This document shows positions 43,061 through 51,939 of a DNA stretch of 64,000 nt, one piece after another. Position 1 is the stretch's first letter. Each line of letters opens with the position of its first letter. The stretch is from NCBI GenBank assembly GCA_049889395.1, contig JBMHDM010000015.1:1-64000 (forward strand), in the 5' to 3' direction. The notes below the pieces were generated by a model. It did no database searches and was not told the DNA's origin. It worked only from the letters and a program-made list of their open reading frames with translations. The DNA is from UBA3537 sp049889395 (lineage in GTDB: Bacteria > Bacteroidota > Bacteroidia > Flavobacteriales > Flavobacteriaceae). The translations under genes and the position numbers were made by a program.

Positions 43061-45635
43061 ATGCAGAATTTCTACTGGCATTAATGATACCATAAAGCGT
43101 ACGAGTTACAATTTTTTCAAAAACGTCTATTTGTTCTTTGTCAAGATTTTTTTGTTTTTGTAAAGATTGTATTTTTCTCAAGGCATATTGCTGAATGGTG
43201 ACTAGCGGTAAAACTATAGATTCTCTCACTTCGATGGAGGCTTTACCGCTTGGCTCATTCTCCATGAGAGATTTTTGATCAGAAACGCGCAGTAATAAGT
43301 CTAGAGTTAGTTTATATTCTTCATAAATAATAGTCCAAAACTCTCCAAATTCCTCATCGTCAGCCATATATTTTGTGAGCGGAAAGAAAGACTTACTCAG
43401 CGACATCATACTATTTTCAATAAGGGTTTTGAAAAAACTGGACTCCTTGTACAACGCCACTACTTTATCAATCTGACCACGGTCTTCAAAGGCTTTTATG
43501 GCTGTTCCAACTCCGAAAAACCCTGGAACATTTTGCTTAAGTTGACTCCAAGATCCGACAAAGGGTATCGCTCTTAGATCTGAAAAAATAAGTTTATCCG
43601 ATTTAGAACGTTTTGATGGGCGACTACCAATATTGGCTTTAGCATAATACTTCAGAGTGCTAATTCTTTCCAAATAAGGAACAAATTTTGGATGGCCTTT
43701 GAAATCTTGATAGGCTTGATAGCTTATTTCTGCCAACTCATTCAATGTCTCACGATTCTGATCTGATAATGCGTTATTTTCGGATTGTAACTTATTGGAT
43801 AAACCGGAGCTTATGAGCTGTTCCAAATTATACTTTGAAGAATCCGGCGTACCAAAATTTGAGCTAATAGTCTGTCCTTGAATCGTTAGCTGCACTTCGC
43901 GATCCCCAATAGTCGGACCGAGTGAAGCATAAAATTGATGTGTTTTGCCACCGCCTCTAGCCGGTGGCCCCCCTCTACCATCAAAAAATACAACATCAAT
44001 GTTGTACTGTTTGGATATGGCGGTAAGGGCTTCTTTAGCTTTAAATATAGCCCAATTAGCCATAAAATACCCGCCGTCTTTTGTTCCATCGGAAAAACCA
44101 AGCATAATGGTTTGTTTCTGTCCTCTAAATTTAAGGTGTTTTTTGTAAGCTTTGTTGGTATACAATTGCGCCATGACCTTTGGCGCATTTTCAAGATCAG
44201 TTACGGTTTCAAATAATGGTACAATATCGATAGTTAGTTTATCATTAAAGGCTACCAATTTTAACATAGCATATAATTGCATGACGTTTAAAGCCGTCTG
44301 ATTATTACTAATAATATATCGATTAGCCCCTTTTTCACCATTTTGAGATTGAATATCTTTTACAACTTGGATGGTTTTTAGGGTATTGTGAACCAATTCG
44401 TCTTCAAATATCGAAATATCCAATTCAGCATCAAGATTAGAAATAACATCAATTTGTTGCTGTTCATCTAAATCATTATAATTTTCTGGAAATATAGTAT
44501 TCTTTTGTTCCAAGCAAGTATCAACAATTTTAGAAAAAACAGAATGATGTATTCGACTATCCTGACGAATATCTAGTGAGGCAAAATGGTAACCAAATAA
44601 TTGTGTTTTGTTGATTAAACTTGTTATTTCACTCAAATACAAAGAATGAAAATCGCGTTTGACTAGCTGGCGTAACTCTTTAAGCTCTTTGACGAAGTAA
44701 TCAAAATCAAACTGATTCGGATTGGACTGACTGTTATAAATACTATCGATTAATGCACCGATCCGACTTTCAACGCCTCTGAAAGTTAATTTACGTTTGA
44801 GTTTTTTTAAATCCCGTGCATAGCTCTTAAGTAATGTGCTTTTTAACAACCCAGCGACTTTTAGGGTAGTATCTGGAAGAACAAATGGATTGCCGTCGCG
44901 GTCACCACCTGGCCAAAAACCAACATTTATAATTTCATTTTGTAGGTTCTTGTTGTCATAAATATTTTGTTGAATGTAGTCAAATATCGATCCAAATGAG
45001 TTATAGAATACATGCTCCAAATACCAAATTAGGTTAACCGCCTCATCGTATGGGGTCGGTTTTTTGTGCTTAAAGAATGGGGTTTTGCCCAATTGAGCCA
45101 AAAGATTATTGATGCGTCCAATGTCATTGTCCTTAATAGCTTCAGTCAGATCAGTAATTATCCCCAGTACAGAACCAGGATAAAATTGTGTCGGGTGAGC
45201 TGTAAGTACAATACGTACTTTAAATTCGTCCAAGTAAGCTTTTAATTCCTCTAAATTATTATCAGAAAAAGCCTTTTCTTTTAAACTTCGAAGCGTTCCA
45301 ATTCCATCCATGTTATTGATGACTGGGAAAGCAGCATCTTCAATAGCATCAAATAAAACAACCTGGCGTTCAATATATTGTATAAACCTAAACAACAATT
45401 TAATTTGACTTTTCTTTGTTCTTCTGGCTTGATATTTTTGGAAAAATGTTTCAACAATGGTTGTTGGATCATCACCGGCAGCATAGCCCTTCTCGCAAGT
45501 TTCCTGAAACAAAGGAAGCAAAACCCCTGTTTTGGTGATTTGATCAAATGGCAGAGTCATGAATATACTGTTGTATATTTGGAATTTTGACAATACATTT
45601 CGCTTAAATCTTTCTAATTTTGGTCTAACAGCCAT
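43059..45635 (-). CDS. ppc: phosphoenolpyruvate carboxylase
   Basis: The protein is 858 residues if the ATG at 45635 (MAVRPKLERF) is used. An in-frame ATG at 45647 adds four residues but would sit almost on the transcription start predicted from the -7 element at 45658. Conserved blocks are VLTAHPTQFYPGSV, NVGFWPGGDRDGNPFV, LDIRQDSRIHH, MLGFSDGTKDGGYFMANW and FFDGRGGPPARGGGKTH. It makes oxaloacetate from PEP and bicarbonate to refill the TCA cycle. A terminator follows the gene. The gene is alone on its strand. Confidence 0.95.
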   Translation of the reverse strand: MAVRPKLERFKRNVLSKFQIYNSIFMTLPFDQITKTGVLLPLFQETCEKGYAAGDDPTTIVETFFQKYQARRTKKSQIKLLFRFIQYIERQVVLFDAIEDAAFPVINNMDGIGTLRSLKEKAFSDNNLEELKAYLDEFKVRIVLTAHPTQFYPGSVLGIITDLTEAIKDNDIGRINNLLAQLGKTPFFKHKKPTPYDEAVNLIWYLEHVFYNSFGSIFDYIQQNIYDNKNLQNEIINVGFWPGGDRDGNPFVLPDTTLKVAGLLKSTLLKSYARDLKKLKRKLTFRGVESRIGALIDSIYNSQSNPNQFDFDYFVKELKELRQLVKRDFHSLYLSEITSLINKTQLFGYHFASLDIRQDSRIHHSVFSKIVDTCLEQKNTIFPENYNDLDEQQQIDVISNLDAELDISIFEDELVHNTLKTIQVVKDIQSQNGEKGANRYIISNNQTALNVMQLYAMLKLVAFNDKLTIDIVPLFETVTDLENAPKVMAQLYTNKAYKKHLKFRGQKQTIMLGFSDGTKDGGYFMANWAIFKAKEALTAISKQYNIDVVFFDGRGGPPARGGGKTHQFYASLGPTIGDREVQLTIQGQTISSNFGTPDSSKYNLEQLISSGLSNKLQSENNALSDQNRETLNELAEISYQAYQDFKGHPKFVPYLERISTLKYYAKANIGSRPSKRSKSDKLIFSDLRAIPFVGSWSQLKQNVPGFFGVGTAIKAFEDRGQIDKVVALYKESSFFKTLIENSMMSLSKSFFPLTKYMADDEEFGEFWTIIYEEYKLTLDLLLRVSDQKSLMENEPSGKASIEVRESIVLPLVTIQQYALRKIQSLQKQKNLDKEQIDVFEKIVTRTLYGIINASRNSA

Positions 45636-45657
45636 TGGACGATACATTAATTAGCTA

Positions 45658-45665
45658 CAAATATA
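45658..45665 (-). promoter_or_regulatory. -7 promoter element upstream of ppc
   Basis: TATATTTG on the minus strand is a perfect TAnnTTTG match. Transcription from it would begin close to 45651, which favours the downstream ppc start at 45635. Confidence 0.45.
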
Positions 45666-45919
45666 GCAAAGCCCCTTTCCTTATCCGATGTAAACTTGCC
45701 GAATTATGGAATTGATAAAATTTGAGAACTTATTTGAAAAAAATTAAATGAATAGCTCTTATTATTGGTTATTTTACTTCTTACTTTGAAAGGAGCCGCT
45801 CTGGAACCCATAATTCTTTATCAATTTAAAACTTGATTTATCTAATTTGAACTTCCCAATATTGTCATAAAAACAATCCAAAAAAAAAGTTTATCCGTAT
45901 ATTGGTAACATAAAAATTT

Positions 45920-46906
45920 ATGACCAAGATGAGTAAGCCTAACTTTATACAAGATTTATCAATACCCACTATCGCGGCGCCAATGTTTTTAATTTCTGGA
46001 CCGAAGATCGTTATAGAGTGTTGTAAAAACGGAATTGTTGGCACTTTTCCAGCCCTAAATCAAAGAACAACGGAAGGGTTTGAGGAATGGGTTGTAGAAA
46101 TTAAAACTGCTCTAGAACAGTTTGAAAAAGAAACGGGACGAAAGGCTGCTCCGTTTGGTGTAAATTTAATTGTACATCAATCAAACCCTCGTGTTCAAGC
46201 GGATTTGGCCGTGTGTGTCAAACATCAAGTTCCGATCATCATCACCTCTTTGGGCGCAGTGCCGCAACTTGTGGGCGCAGTTCATAGCTACGGTGGATTG
46301 GTATTTCACGATGTGATCAAAAAAAGACATGCTCAAAAAGCAGCCGATGCTGGGGTAGATGGTCTTATTTTGGTGTGTGCTGGCGCGGGCGGTCATGCTG
46401 GAACATTGAACCCTATGCCATTTGTAACAGAAGTCAAACAGTTTTTTGATAAAACAATCATCCTCTCAGGGTGTATCTCCAATGGACGAGATGTGGCTGC
46501 TGCCCTTCAAATGGGAGCAGATTTGGCCTACATGGGAACCCGATTTATTAACACAAAAGAAAGTAAAGCACCAGAAAATTACAAAAATATGATTATCGAC
46601 TCTGGAGCAAGTGATATTGTATATACTGCTGCGATTTCGGGAGTCTCTGCTAACTTTTTACGCCCCAGTTTAGAGGCTATGGGAATAACAGAAGAGATGT
46701 TATCCAGAACCAAGAAAATTGATTTTGGTAAAGAACTGTCTGCGGCGGAGAGTGAAGCCAAAGCATGGAGTACCATTTGGTCTGCAGGACAAGGCGTTAC
46801 AAGCATCCAAGACAACCCCACTGTGAAAGAACTTATTGAAAAAATGAAAGATGAATTTATCAGTGCTATCAAAGCACATAATAAGTTACTTGAGATTTAC
46901 GAGTAA
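45920..46906 (+). CDS. nitronate monooxygenase-like flavin-dependent oxidoreductase
   Basis: This 328-residue TIM-barrel enzyme belongs to the NAD(P)H-dependent flavin oxidoreductase / 2-nitropropane dioxygenase family. Visible blocks are TIAAPMFLISGPKIVIECC, FGVNLIVHQSNPRVQ, VPIIITSLGAVPQ, the flavin phosphate-binding LVCAGAGGHAG, then SGCISNGRDVAAALQMGADLAYMGTRF. Members oxidise nitroalkanes or act as enoyl reductases, and the true substrate is not known. It is convergent with the LysE-type gene, 17 bp away. Confidence 0.85.
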   Translation: MTKMSKPNFIQDLSIPTIAAPMFLISGPKIVIECCKNGIVGTFPALNQRTTEGFEEWVVEIKTALEQFEKETGRKAAPFGVNLIVHQSNPRVQADLAVCVKHQVPIIITSLGAVPQLVGAVHSYGGLVFHDVIKKRHAQKAADAGVDGLILVCAGAGGHAGTLNPMPFVTEVKQFFDKTIILSGCISNGRDVAAALQMGADLAYMGTRFINTKESKAPENYKNMIIDSGASDIVYTAAISGVSANFLRPSLEAMGITEEMLSRTKKIDFGKELSAAESEAKAWSTIWSAGQGVTSIQDNPTVKELIEKMKDEFISAIKAHNKLLEIYE

Positions 46907-46923
46907 TAAATTTGGATTTTATT

Positions 46924-47544
46924 TCATCCGTTTAAAATCAATGTGGCAATTCCAACATAGAAGCCAACCTGTAGACGCTTCAAGAGTTTTATCTTTTTTG
47001 GCGAATTCAAAAATATTTTTGAGAAAAAACCCGATAGCATTACAAAAGTGGAGAAGACAATAAAAGAAGTTGTTATAAAAAGAAATCCAAGTCCATAAAA
47101 CTGTTTAAATAGAGAAATAGAGTCACTAAATATAAAAGCGGGGAAAAAGGCTAAAAAGAAAATAGAAACCTTTGGATTTAAAACATTCATTATAAATCCT
47201 TGCTTAAACAAATCAACAAAATCTTTTTGATTTAATTCATTAGATACTGTTGTTGTAGTTGATTTTGATTTATAAACTTTGAAGGCCAAAAATAGCATAT
47301 ATGCCGCACCAAAAACTTTCAGAATCCAATATAACTCCTCATTAGCTTTAATAAAAGAAGACAACCCAAAAGCCACCAACGAGGTGTGAATCAAACAACC
47401 TGACATCAATCCTGCAACCACTGCCATCCCAGATTTTCTTCCATAGGCAGCACTCTGAATGATCACAAAAATATTATCGGGACCTGGCGAAAAGGCCAAT
47501 GCTGCGGTGGCCAAAACAAATGATATCAGAACATTATAATCCAA
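46924..47544 (-). CDS. LysE/RhtB-family amino acid exporter
   Basis: This 206-residue membrane protein has about six helices and a TTG start (47542-47544), with no better start nearby. The family opening FSPGPDNIFVIIQSAAYGRK and LNPKVSIFFLAFFPAF are the LysE hallmarks. It exports amino acids or related solutes. It starts 2 bp after the pyrD stop, so it is co-transcribed with pyrD. Confidence 0.85.
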   Translation of the reverse strand: MDYNVLISFVLATAALAFSPGPDNIFVIIQSAAYGRKSGMAVVAGLMSGCLIHTSLVAFGLSSFIKANEELYWILKVFGAAYMLFLAFKVYKSKSTTTTVSNELNQKDFVDLFKQGFIMNVLNPKVSIFFLAFFPAFIFSDSISLFKQFYGLGFLFITTSFIVFSTFVMLSGFFSKIFLNSPKKIKLLKRLQVGFYVGIATLILNG

Positions 47545-47546
47545 AA

Positions 47547-48590
47547 CTACAAAGAATCATGCCTTTTAATCAGCGCTTTATTGATACTTTTAATAAGTGA
47601 GGGGCCTTCATAGACAAAGCCCGTGTAAATTTGAACTAGATCGGCACCAGCTTCGATCTTTTCTATGGCATCTTCAGCAGAATGAATACCACCTACTCCA
47701 ATAATTGGAAATGCCTTTTCACTTTTTTCTGATAAATATCGAATGACCTCTGTACTTTTTGATTGGATGGGCTTACCGCTTAATCCACCATTTCCAATGG
47801 CCTCTAACTTTAATTTAGAGGTTTTTAATCCATCTCTAGAAACGGAGGTGTTTGAAGCAATTACACCAGCAATTTTAGTGTCTGCAATCAAGGCTATAAT
47901 ATCATCCAATTGCATGGTATTTAAATCTGGAGCGATTTTTAAAAGAATCGGTTTTGGCGTCTCAAAAGTACCATTTAAACGTTTCATCTCCAGAATCAAT
48001 TCTTCTAGGTAGTCTTTATCGGTTAATTTGGCATGACTACCAACATTTGGACAGCTGACATTCAAAACAAAATAGTCTACATAAGGATGAAGTGCTTTAA
48101 AACAAGCGGCATAATCATCTGTGTAATCGTTGGGGTGTGTCGCAGTATTTTTTCCAATATTTCCGCCAATAATCAGGCGTCTTGAATTGGATTTTAAGTT
48201 TAATATCATAGCGTCTAATCCCGCATTATTGAACCCCATTCGATTGATTAGGCCTTGGTCGTCTTTCAATCGAAATAAGCGTTTTTTGGGGTTACCTGCT
48301 TGGGGCATAGGCGTAACGGTCCCTACTTCTATAAAGCCAAAACCAAAATTGGTCAACTCCTCAAAAAGGACTGCATTTTTATCAAACCCTGCAGCCAATC
48401 CGACGGGGTTATTAAATGTCAACCCAAATAACTCACGCTCGAGAGCAGGATGCTGGACTAGAAAAAGAGAGCGGATTAGCGTGGAGACCATAGGAATTTT
48501 AGACAAAATCCTAATGGCATTGAATGTAAAATAGTGAACAGCCTCTGGATCAAACCTAAACAGTATGGAACGAATGACTGACTTGTACAT
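47547..48590 (-). CDS. pyrD: dihydroorotate dehydrogenase (quinone), class 2
   Basis: The start at 48590 (MYKSVIRSILFRFDPEAVHY) gives the expected N-terminal membrane-associating helix. The core has NNPVGLAAGFDKNAVLFEEL, GFGFIEVGTVTPMPQAGNPK, NVSCPN and GGLSGKPIQSKSTEV, typical of the class 2 enzyme that passes electrons to quinone in pyrimidine synthesis. GVGGIHSAEDAIEKIEAGAD is the FMN phosphate-binding loop. The catalytic serine (VSCPN) is present. Confidence 0.95.
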   Translation of the reverse strand: MYKSVIRSILFRFDPEAVHYFTFNAIRILSKIPMVSTLIRSLFLVQHPALERELFGLTFNNPVGLAAGFDKNAVLFEELTNFGFGFIEVGTVTPMPQAGNPKKRLFRLKDDQGLINRMGFNNAGLDAMILNLKSNSRRLIIGGNIGKNTATHPNDYTDDYAACFKALHPYVDYFVLNVSCPNVGSHAKLTDKDYLEELILEMKRLNGTFETPKPILLKIAPDLNTMQLDDIIALIADTKIAGVIASNTSVSRDGLKTSKLKLEAIGNGGLSGKPIQSKSTEVIRYLSEKSEKAFPIIGVGGIHSAEDAIEKIEAGADLVQIYTGFVYEGPSLIKSINKALIKRHDSL

Positions 48591-48701
48591 AACCCTAATT
48601 TTGAGCACAAAAATACATTAAATTGTCACACCAAAAAAGAAACCAAATCCATACTTGTCACTTTGCACAAGGTTAATTATTTTTGAACAAAGTCAAAAAT
48701 A

Positions 48702-49964
48702 ATGCTCGACAAACAACACATCCTAGACCGATTCTTAAGATATGTCACTATTGATACAGAAAGTGACCCTAATTCTAACACCACCCCCAGTTCTGAAAAA
48801 CAATGGGTATTAGCCAAACAATTGGCCGAAGAACTCCAACAAATCGGTTTAGTAGATGTTAGCATCGACCAGAATGCCTATGTGATGGGAACCCTCCCTT
48901 CAAACGTCGATCATGATGTCCCAGCTATTGGATTTATTTCTCATTTTGATACCTCTCCCGATTTTACGGCTGCCAACGTCAAGCCACAAATTATTGAAAA
49001 TTATGATGGAAAAGATATTGTCTTAAATAAAAAACAAAATATTGTACTATCCCCAGATTATTTTGAAGATTTATTAAGCTACAAAGGTCAAACCCTTATC
49101 ACCACCGATGGTACCACCCTATTGGGTGCCGACGACAAAGCTGGTGTTTGCGAAATTGTAAGCGCCATGGAATACCTCATCCAACACCCTGAAATCAAAC
49201 ACGGCCCCATTAAAGTCGGATTCACGCCCGACGAAGAAATTGGACGTGGCGCTCATAAATTTGACGTTAAAAAATTTGGAGCCGAATGGGCCTACACCAT
49301 GGATGGCAGTCAAATTGGAGAGTTGGAATATGAAAACTTCAATGCTGCCAGTGCAGATATTACCGTAAAAGGTAAAATTGTACACCCTGGCTACGCCAAA
49401 GACAAGATGGTAAATTCCATGTACTATGCCCAACAGTTTATTGATGCCTTACCCAAAGACGAAACCCCAGAAACTACCGAAGGTTATGAAGGTTTTTACC
49501 ACTTACATGCTATGGCAGGTAAAGTCGAAAAAACAGTTTTAAAATACATCATTAGAGACCACGATTTGGACCGCTTCAACAACCGAAAAGCCAACATTGA
49601 ACAGCTGGTACAACATTTTAACGACAGCCAAAAAAACGCCCATTTTGAAGCGATCATCAAAGATCAATATTTCAATATGAAGGATAAAGTCACACCGGTC
49701 ATGCATATAGTAGATATTGCTGAAGAAGCTATGAGAGCTCTAAACATCACGCCACTCATCAAACCCATTAGAGGTGGTACAGACGGCTCTCAACTCAGCT
49801 ACATGGGACTACCCTGCCCCAATATTTTTGCCGGAGGACACAATTTCCATGGTCGATACGAATATGTACCCCTAGAGAGTATACTCAAAGCTACGCAAGT
49901 CATTTGCAAAATTGCAGAATTGACACAACTTAATTTCACAAAAAACCCCACGCCAATAGCGTAG
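48702..49964 (+). CDS. pepT: peptidase T (aminotripeptidase)
   Basis: This 420-residue M20-family zinc peptidase shows metal ligands in GFISHFDTSPDF, LLGADDKAGVCEI and FTPDEEIGRGAHKFD. Substrate-binding blocks are IKPIRGGTDGSQLSYMG and FAGGHNFHGRYEYVPLES. It removes N-terminal residues from tripeptides in the cytoplasm. A hairpin overlapping the 3' end (49942-49968) may end transcription in both directions. Confidence 0.95.
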   Translation: MLDKQHILDRFLRYVTIDTESDPNSNTTPSSEKQWVLAKQLAEELQQIGLVDVSIDQNAYVMGTLPSNVDHDVPAIGFISHFDTSPDFTAANVKPQIIENYDGKDIVLNKKQNIVLSPDYFEDLLSYKGQTLITTDGTTLLGADDKAGVCEIVSAMEYLIQHPEIKHGPIKVGFTPDEEIGRGAHKFDVKKFGAEWAYTMDGSQIGELEYENFNAASADITVKGKIVHPGYAKDKMVNSMYYAQQFIDALPKDETPETTEGYEGFYHLHAMAGKVEKTVLKYIIRDHDLDRFNNRKANIEQLVQHFNDSQKNAHFEAIIKDQYFNMKDKVTPVMHIVDIAEEAMRALNITPLIKPIRGGTDGSQLSYMGLPCPNIFAGGHNFHGRYEYVPLESILKATQVICKIAELTQLNFTKNPTPIA

Positions 49965-49968
49965 GGTT
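49942..49968. terminator. hairpin terminator overlapping the pepT stop
   Basis: AAACCCCACGC pairs with GCGTAGGGTTT around a CAATA loop with one unpaired base. The pepT stop lies inside the right arm, and the convergent yajC gene ends 23 bp further on. Confidence 0.6.
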
Positions 49969-49990
49969 TGTCAGTATTAACTAAGTTAAC

Positions 49991-50278
49991 TTATTTCTTT
50001 GCTGCGGTATTGAGCTTTTGTGTCATCTCCATAGAAATAGCAGAGCGGTCAAACTTAATTTTTCCTGCCAAGGTTTCTATCACACAAGAATCGTCCTTGT
50101 CATTCAAAGCTGCCACCTTGCCATGCATCCCCGACTTGGTCACTACACGGTCGCCTTTCTTCAAAGCTGCTCCAAACTGTTTCTCTTTTTTGGCCCGTTT
50201 CATTTGGGGTGCAATCATAAAGAAATAGAAAACCACCAAAATCAAAATAAAGGGCAAGATATTACTCAATCCTTCCAT
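49991..50278 (-). CDS. yajC: preprotein translocase accessory subunit YajC
   Basis: This 95-residue protein has a hydrophobic helix (ILPFILILVVFYFFMIAPQM, about 7-26) and the conserved KRAKKEKQFGAALKKGDRVV followed by SGMHGKVAAL. YajC accompanies SecDF at the Sec translocon. It lies 22 bp after the DUF1573 gene on the same strand, in the usual Bacteroidota order nusB, DUF1573, yajC. Confidence 0.93.
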   Translation of the reverse strand: MEGLSNILPFILILVVFYFFMIAPQMKRAKKEKQFGAALKKGDRVVTKSGMHGKVAALNDKDDSCVIETLAGKIKFDRSAISMEMTQKLNTAAKK

Positions 50279-50300
50279 AATAAGTATATATTGTAATGCG

Positions 50301-50786
50301 TTATTGTTTTTTAACTTGTGGTACAGCCACTGAAGCCGTAGGATCAGGCTTTATAAAAGCCGTAATTTTAACCTGCTCTCGTCCTTTTTCCGTATTGGTC
50401 GTCAAAGTAACTGTTTTGGAAACTTTATTGGCACCCTTACCATTAAACTTAACCGAAAATTGAGAAGATTCTCCAGGCATTAACGGTTCTTTACTCCAAC
50501 CTTGAGGAACGGTACACCCACAGGTGCTTTTGATGTCAGTCACGACCAATGGTGACTTCCCTGTGTTGGTGTAAGTAAAAGCCGTTTCAACAGGGGTTCC
50601 GTTCTGGATTTCACCAAAATCGTGTAATGTCTTATCGAAAGACAGCACAGGGAAAACAACGGCCATAGCATCTCGCTCGGCGGCTTTTTCAACATTCTCT
50701 TGGTTAATTTTTTCAGCGGCTTTTTCCTTGCAAGACGTTAGTGGCAATAGAGCCAAAACAAAAACACTTAATAGAATTCGTTTCAT
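50301..50786 (-). CDS. DUF1573 lipoprotein
   Basis: This 161-residue protein has a lipoprotein signal ending LLPLTSC. DUF1573 traits are LHDFGEIQNGTPVETAFTYT, IKSTCGCTVPQGWSKEPLMP and FSVKFNGKGANKVSKTVTL. These proteins form an immunoglobulin-like fold in the envelope. Their function is not known. It is in a run with nusB and yajC. Confidence 0.9.
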   Translation of the reverse strand: MKRILLSVFVLALLPLTSCKEKAAEKINQENVEKAAERDAMAVVFPVLSFDKTLHDFGEIQNGTPVETAFTYTNTGKSPLVVTDIKSTCGCTVPQGWSKEPLMPGESSQFSVKFNGKGANKVSKTVTLTTNTEKGREQVKITAFIKPDPTASVAVPQVKKQ

Positions 50787-50839
50787 AAAAATATTGTTTT
50801 TTAGGTTAATTGTTTAAAATGCGCATAAATTTAATAAAA

Positions 50840-51778
50840 TTACTGCAAACCTCGACCTTTCTTCTTCAAGGTTTTTTTGGTGTCGTAATCTTTAGCCATT
50901 TTATCCAATATACCATTGATAAATACATTGCTTTTTGGCGTGGAATAATCTTTGGCTAATTCAACATATTCATTTATGGTAACTTTCACTGGAATGGTCG
51001 GAAATTCATTCAACTCACAAAGGGCCATTTGCAACAAAATAAAGTCCGTTGAAGCGATACGATCTTTATCCCAGTTTTTAGTATTGGCAATAATGGCTTC
51101 AGAAAAACGATCTTGGTGTTCTAGCGTCGATTTCAACAATTCAAAACCAAAGCGTTGATCTTCATTGTCCTTAAAGAGTTGTGGACAAAAATAATCAGAC
51201 CGAACTTTAGCATTAAATTTTTGAAATAATTTAACAATGAATGTATTCACCACAGGCAAATCGTCAATCCATGTCAAATTTTGGTCTTGGAGGTAATCAT
51301 ATAACTTGGGGTTGGGAGCTACAATTTGCTTGTAAATCTCTACAACAAATTGTGTATCGGCCTTTACAGATACATCAGGACTCCTCATGTAATCATCATA
51401 TAAATCACTCTTAATCAAGGATCTAAATATCAGTTCAACATACTCACCATCTTGTGACCAATACTCTACTTTGTGGGCTTTGATTTCCGCTTGAAAAGAC
51501 TCATTTTGTGTTAAGGCGACTAATAATGAATTGTTAACAAACTTCATGTTAGGATTAACATCCTCTGCTGTGATGAGGTGCTTTCTTTGGGCTTTGCCTT
51601 GTTGTTCAATCGCACGAATTCTAATGTGCACCATAAGTGACAATAAAGCCAAATAAAGTTTATACATATTCTTCATGTTTTCATCAAGAAGACCATCTAA
51701 CTGGTCTGGCGTCGTGTTACTGGCATTTGCAAACAATACTTGCATGACTTTGGCACGAATGTGGCGTCTGTTGAGCAT
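50840..51778 (-). CDS. nusB: transcription antitermination factor NusB
   Basis: This 312-residue protein is longer than E. coli NusB, as is normal for Bacteroidota. The start MLNRRHIRAKVMQVLFAN matches the family. The canonical NusB helical core is in the C-terminal half, with IASTDFILLQMALCELNEFP and INEYVELAKDYSTPKSNVFI. NusB with NusE binds boxA of rRNA leaders to prevent early termination. It ends 53 bp before the DUF1573 gene. Confidence 0.93.
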   Translation of the reverse strand: MLNRRHIRAKVMQVLFANASNTTPDQLDGLLDENMKNMYKLYLALLSLMVHIRIRAIEQQGKAQRKHLITAEDVNPNMKFVNNSLLVALTQNESFQAEIKAHKVEYWSQDGEYVELIFRSLIKSDLYDDYMRSPDVSVKADTQFVVEIYKQIVAPNPKLYDYLQDQNLTWIDDLPVVNTFIVKLFQKFNAKVRSDYFCPQLFKDNEDQRFGFELLKSTLEHQDRFSEAIIANTKNWDKDRIASTDFILLQMALCELNEFPTIPVKVTINEYVELAKDYSTPKSNVFINGILDKMAKDYDTKKTLKKKGRGLQ

Positions 51779-51939
51779 AACTTATAAGAACTTAACTTTT
51801 TTGGACAATGATATGAAATAAATTGGCTTCATTTTTTTGCACCCCAAAAATAGTGTTAATTATGGGGGTTTGAATTAAAAAATTGTTTTTTTTTGACAGA
51901 GTTTTTAAAAGCTAGAATTATCTTTGTCAACAGGCAGAT

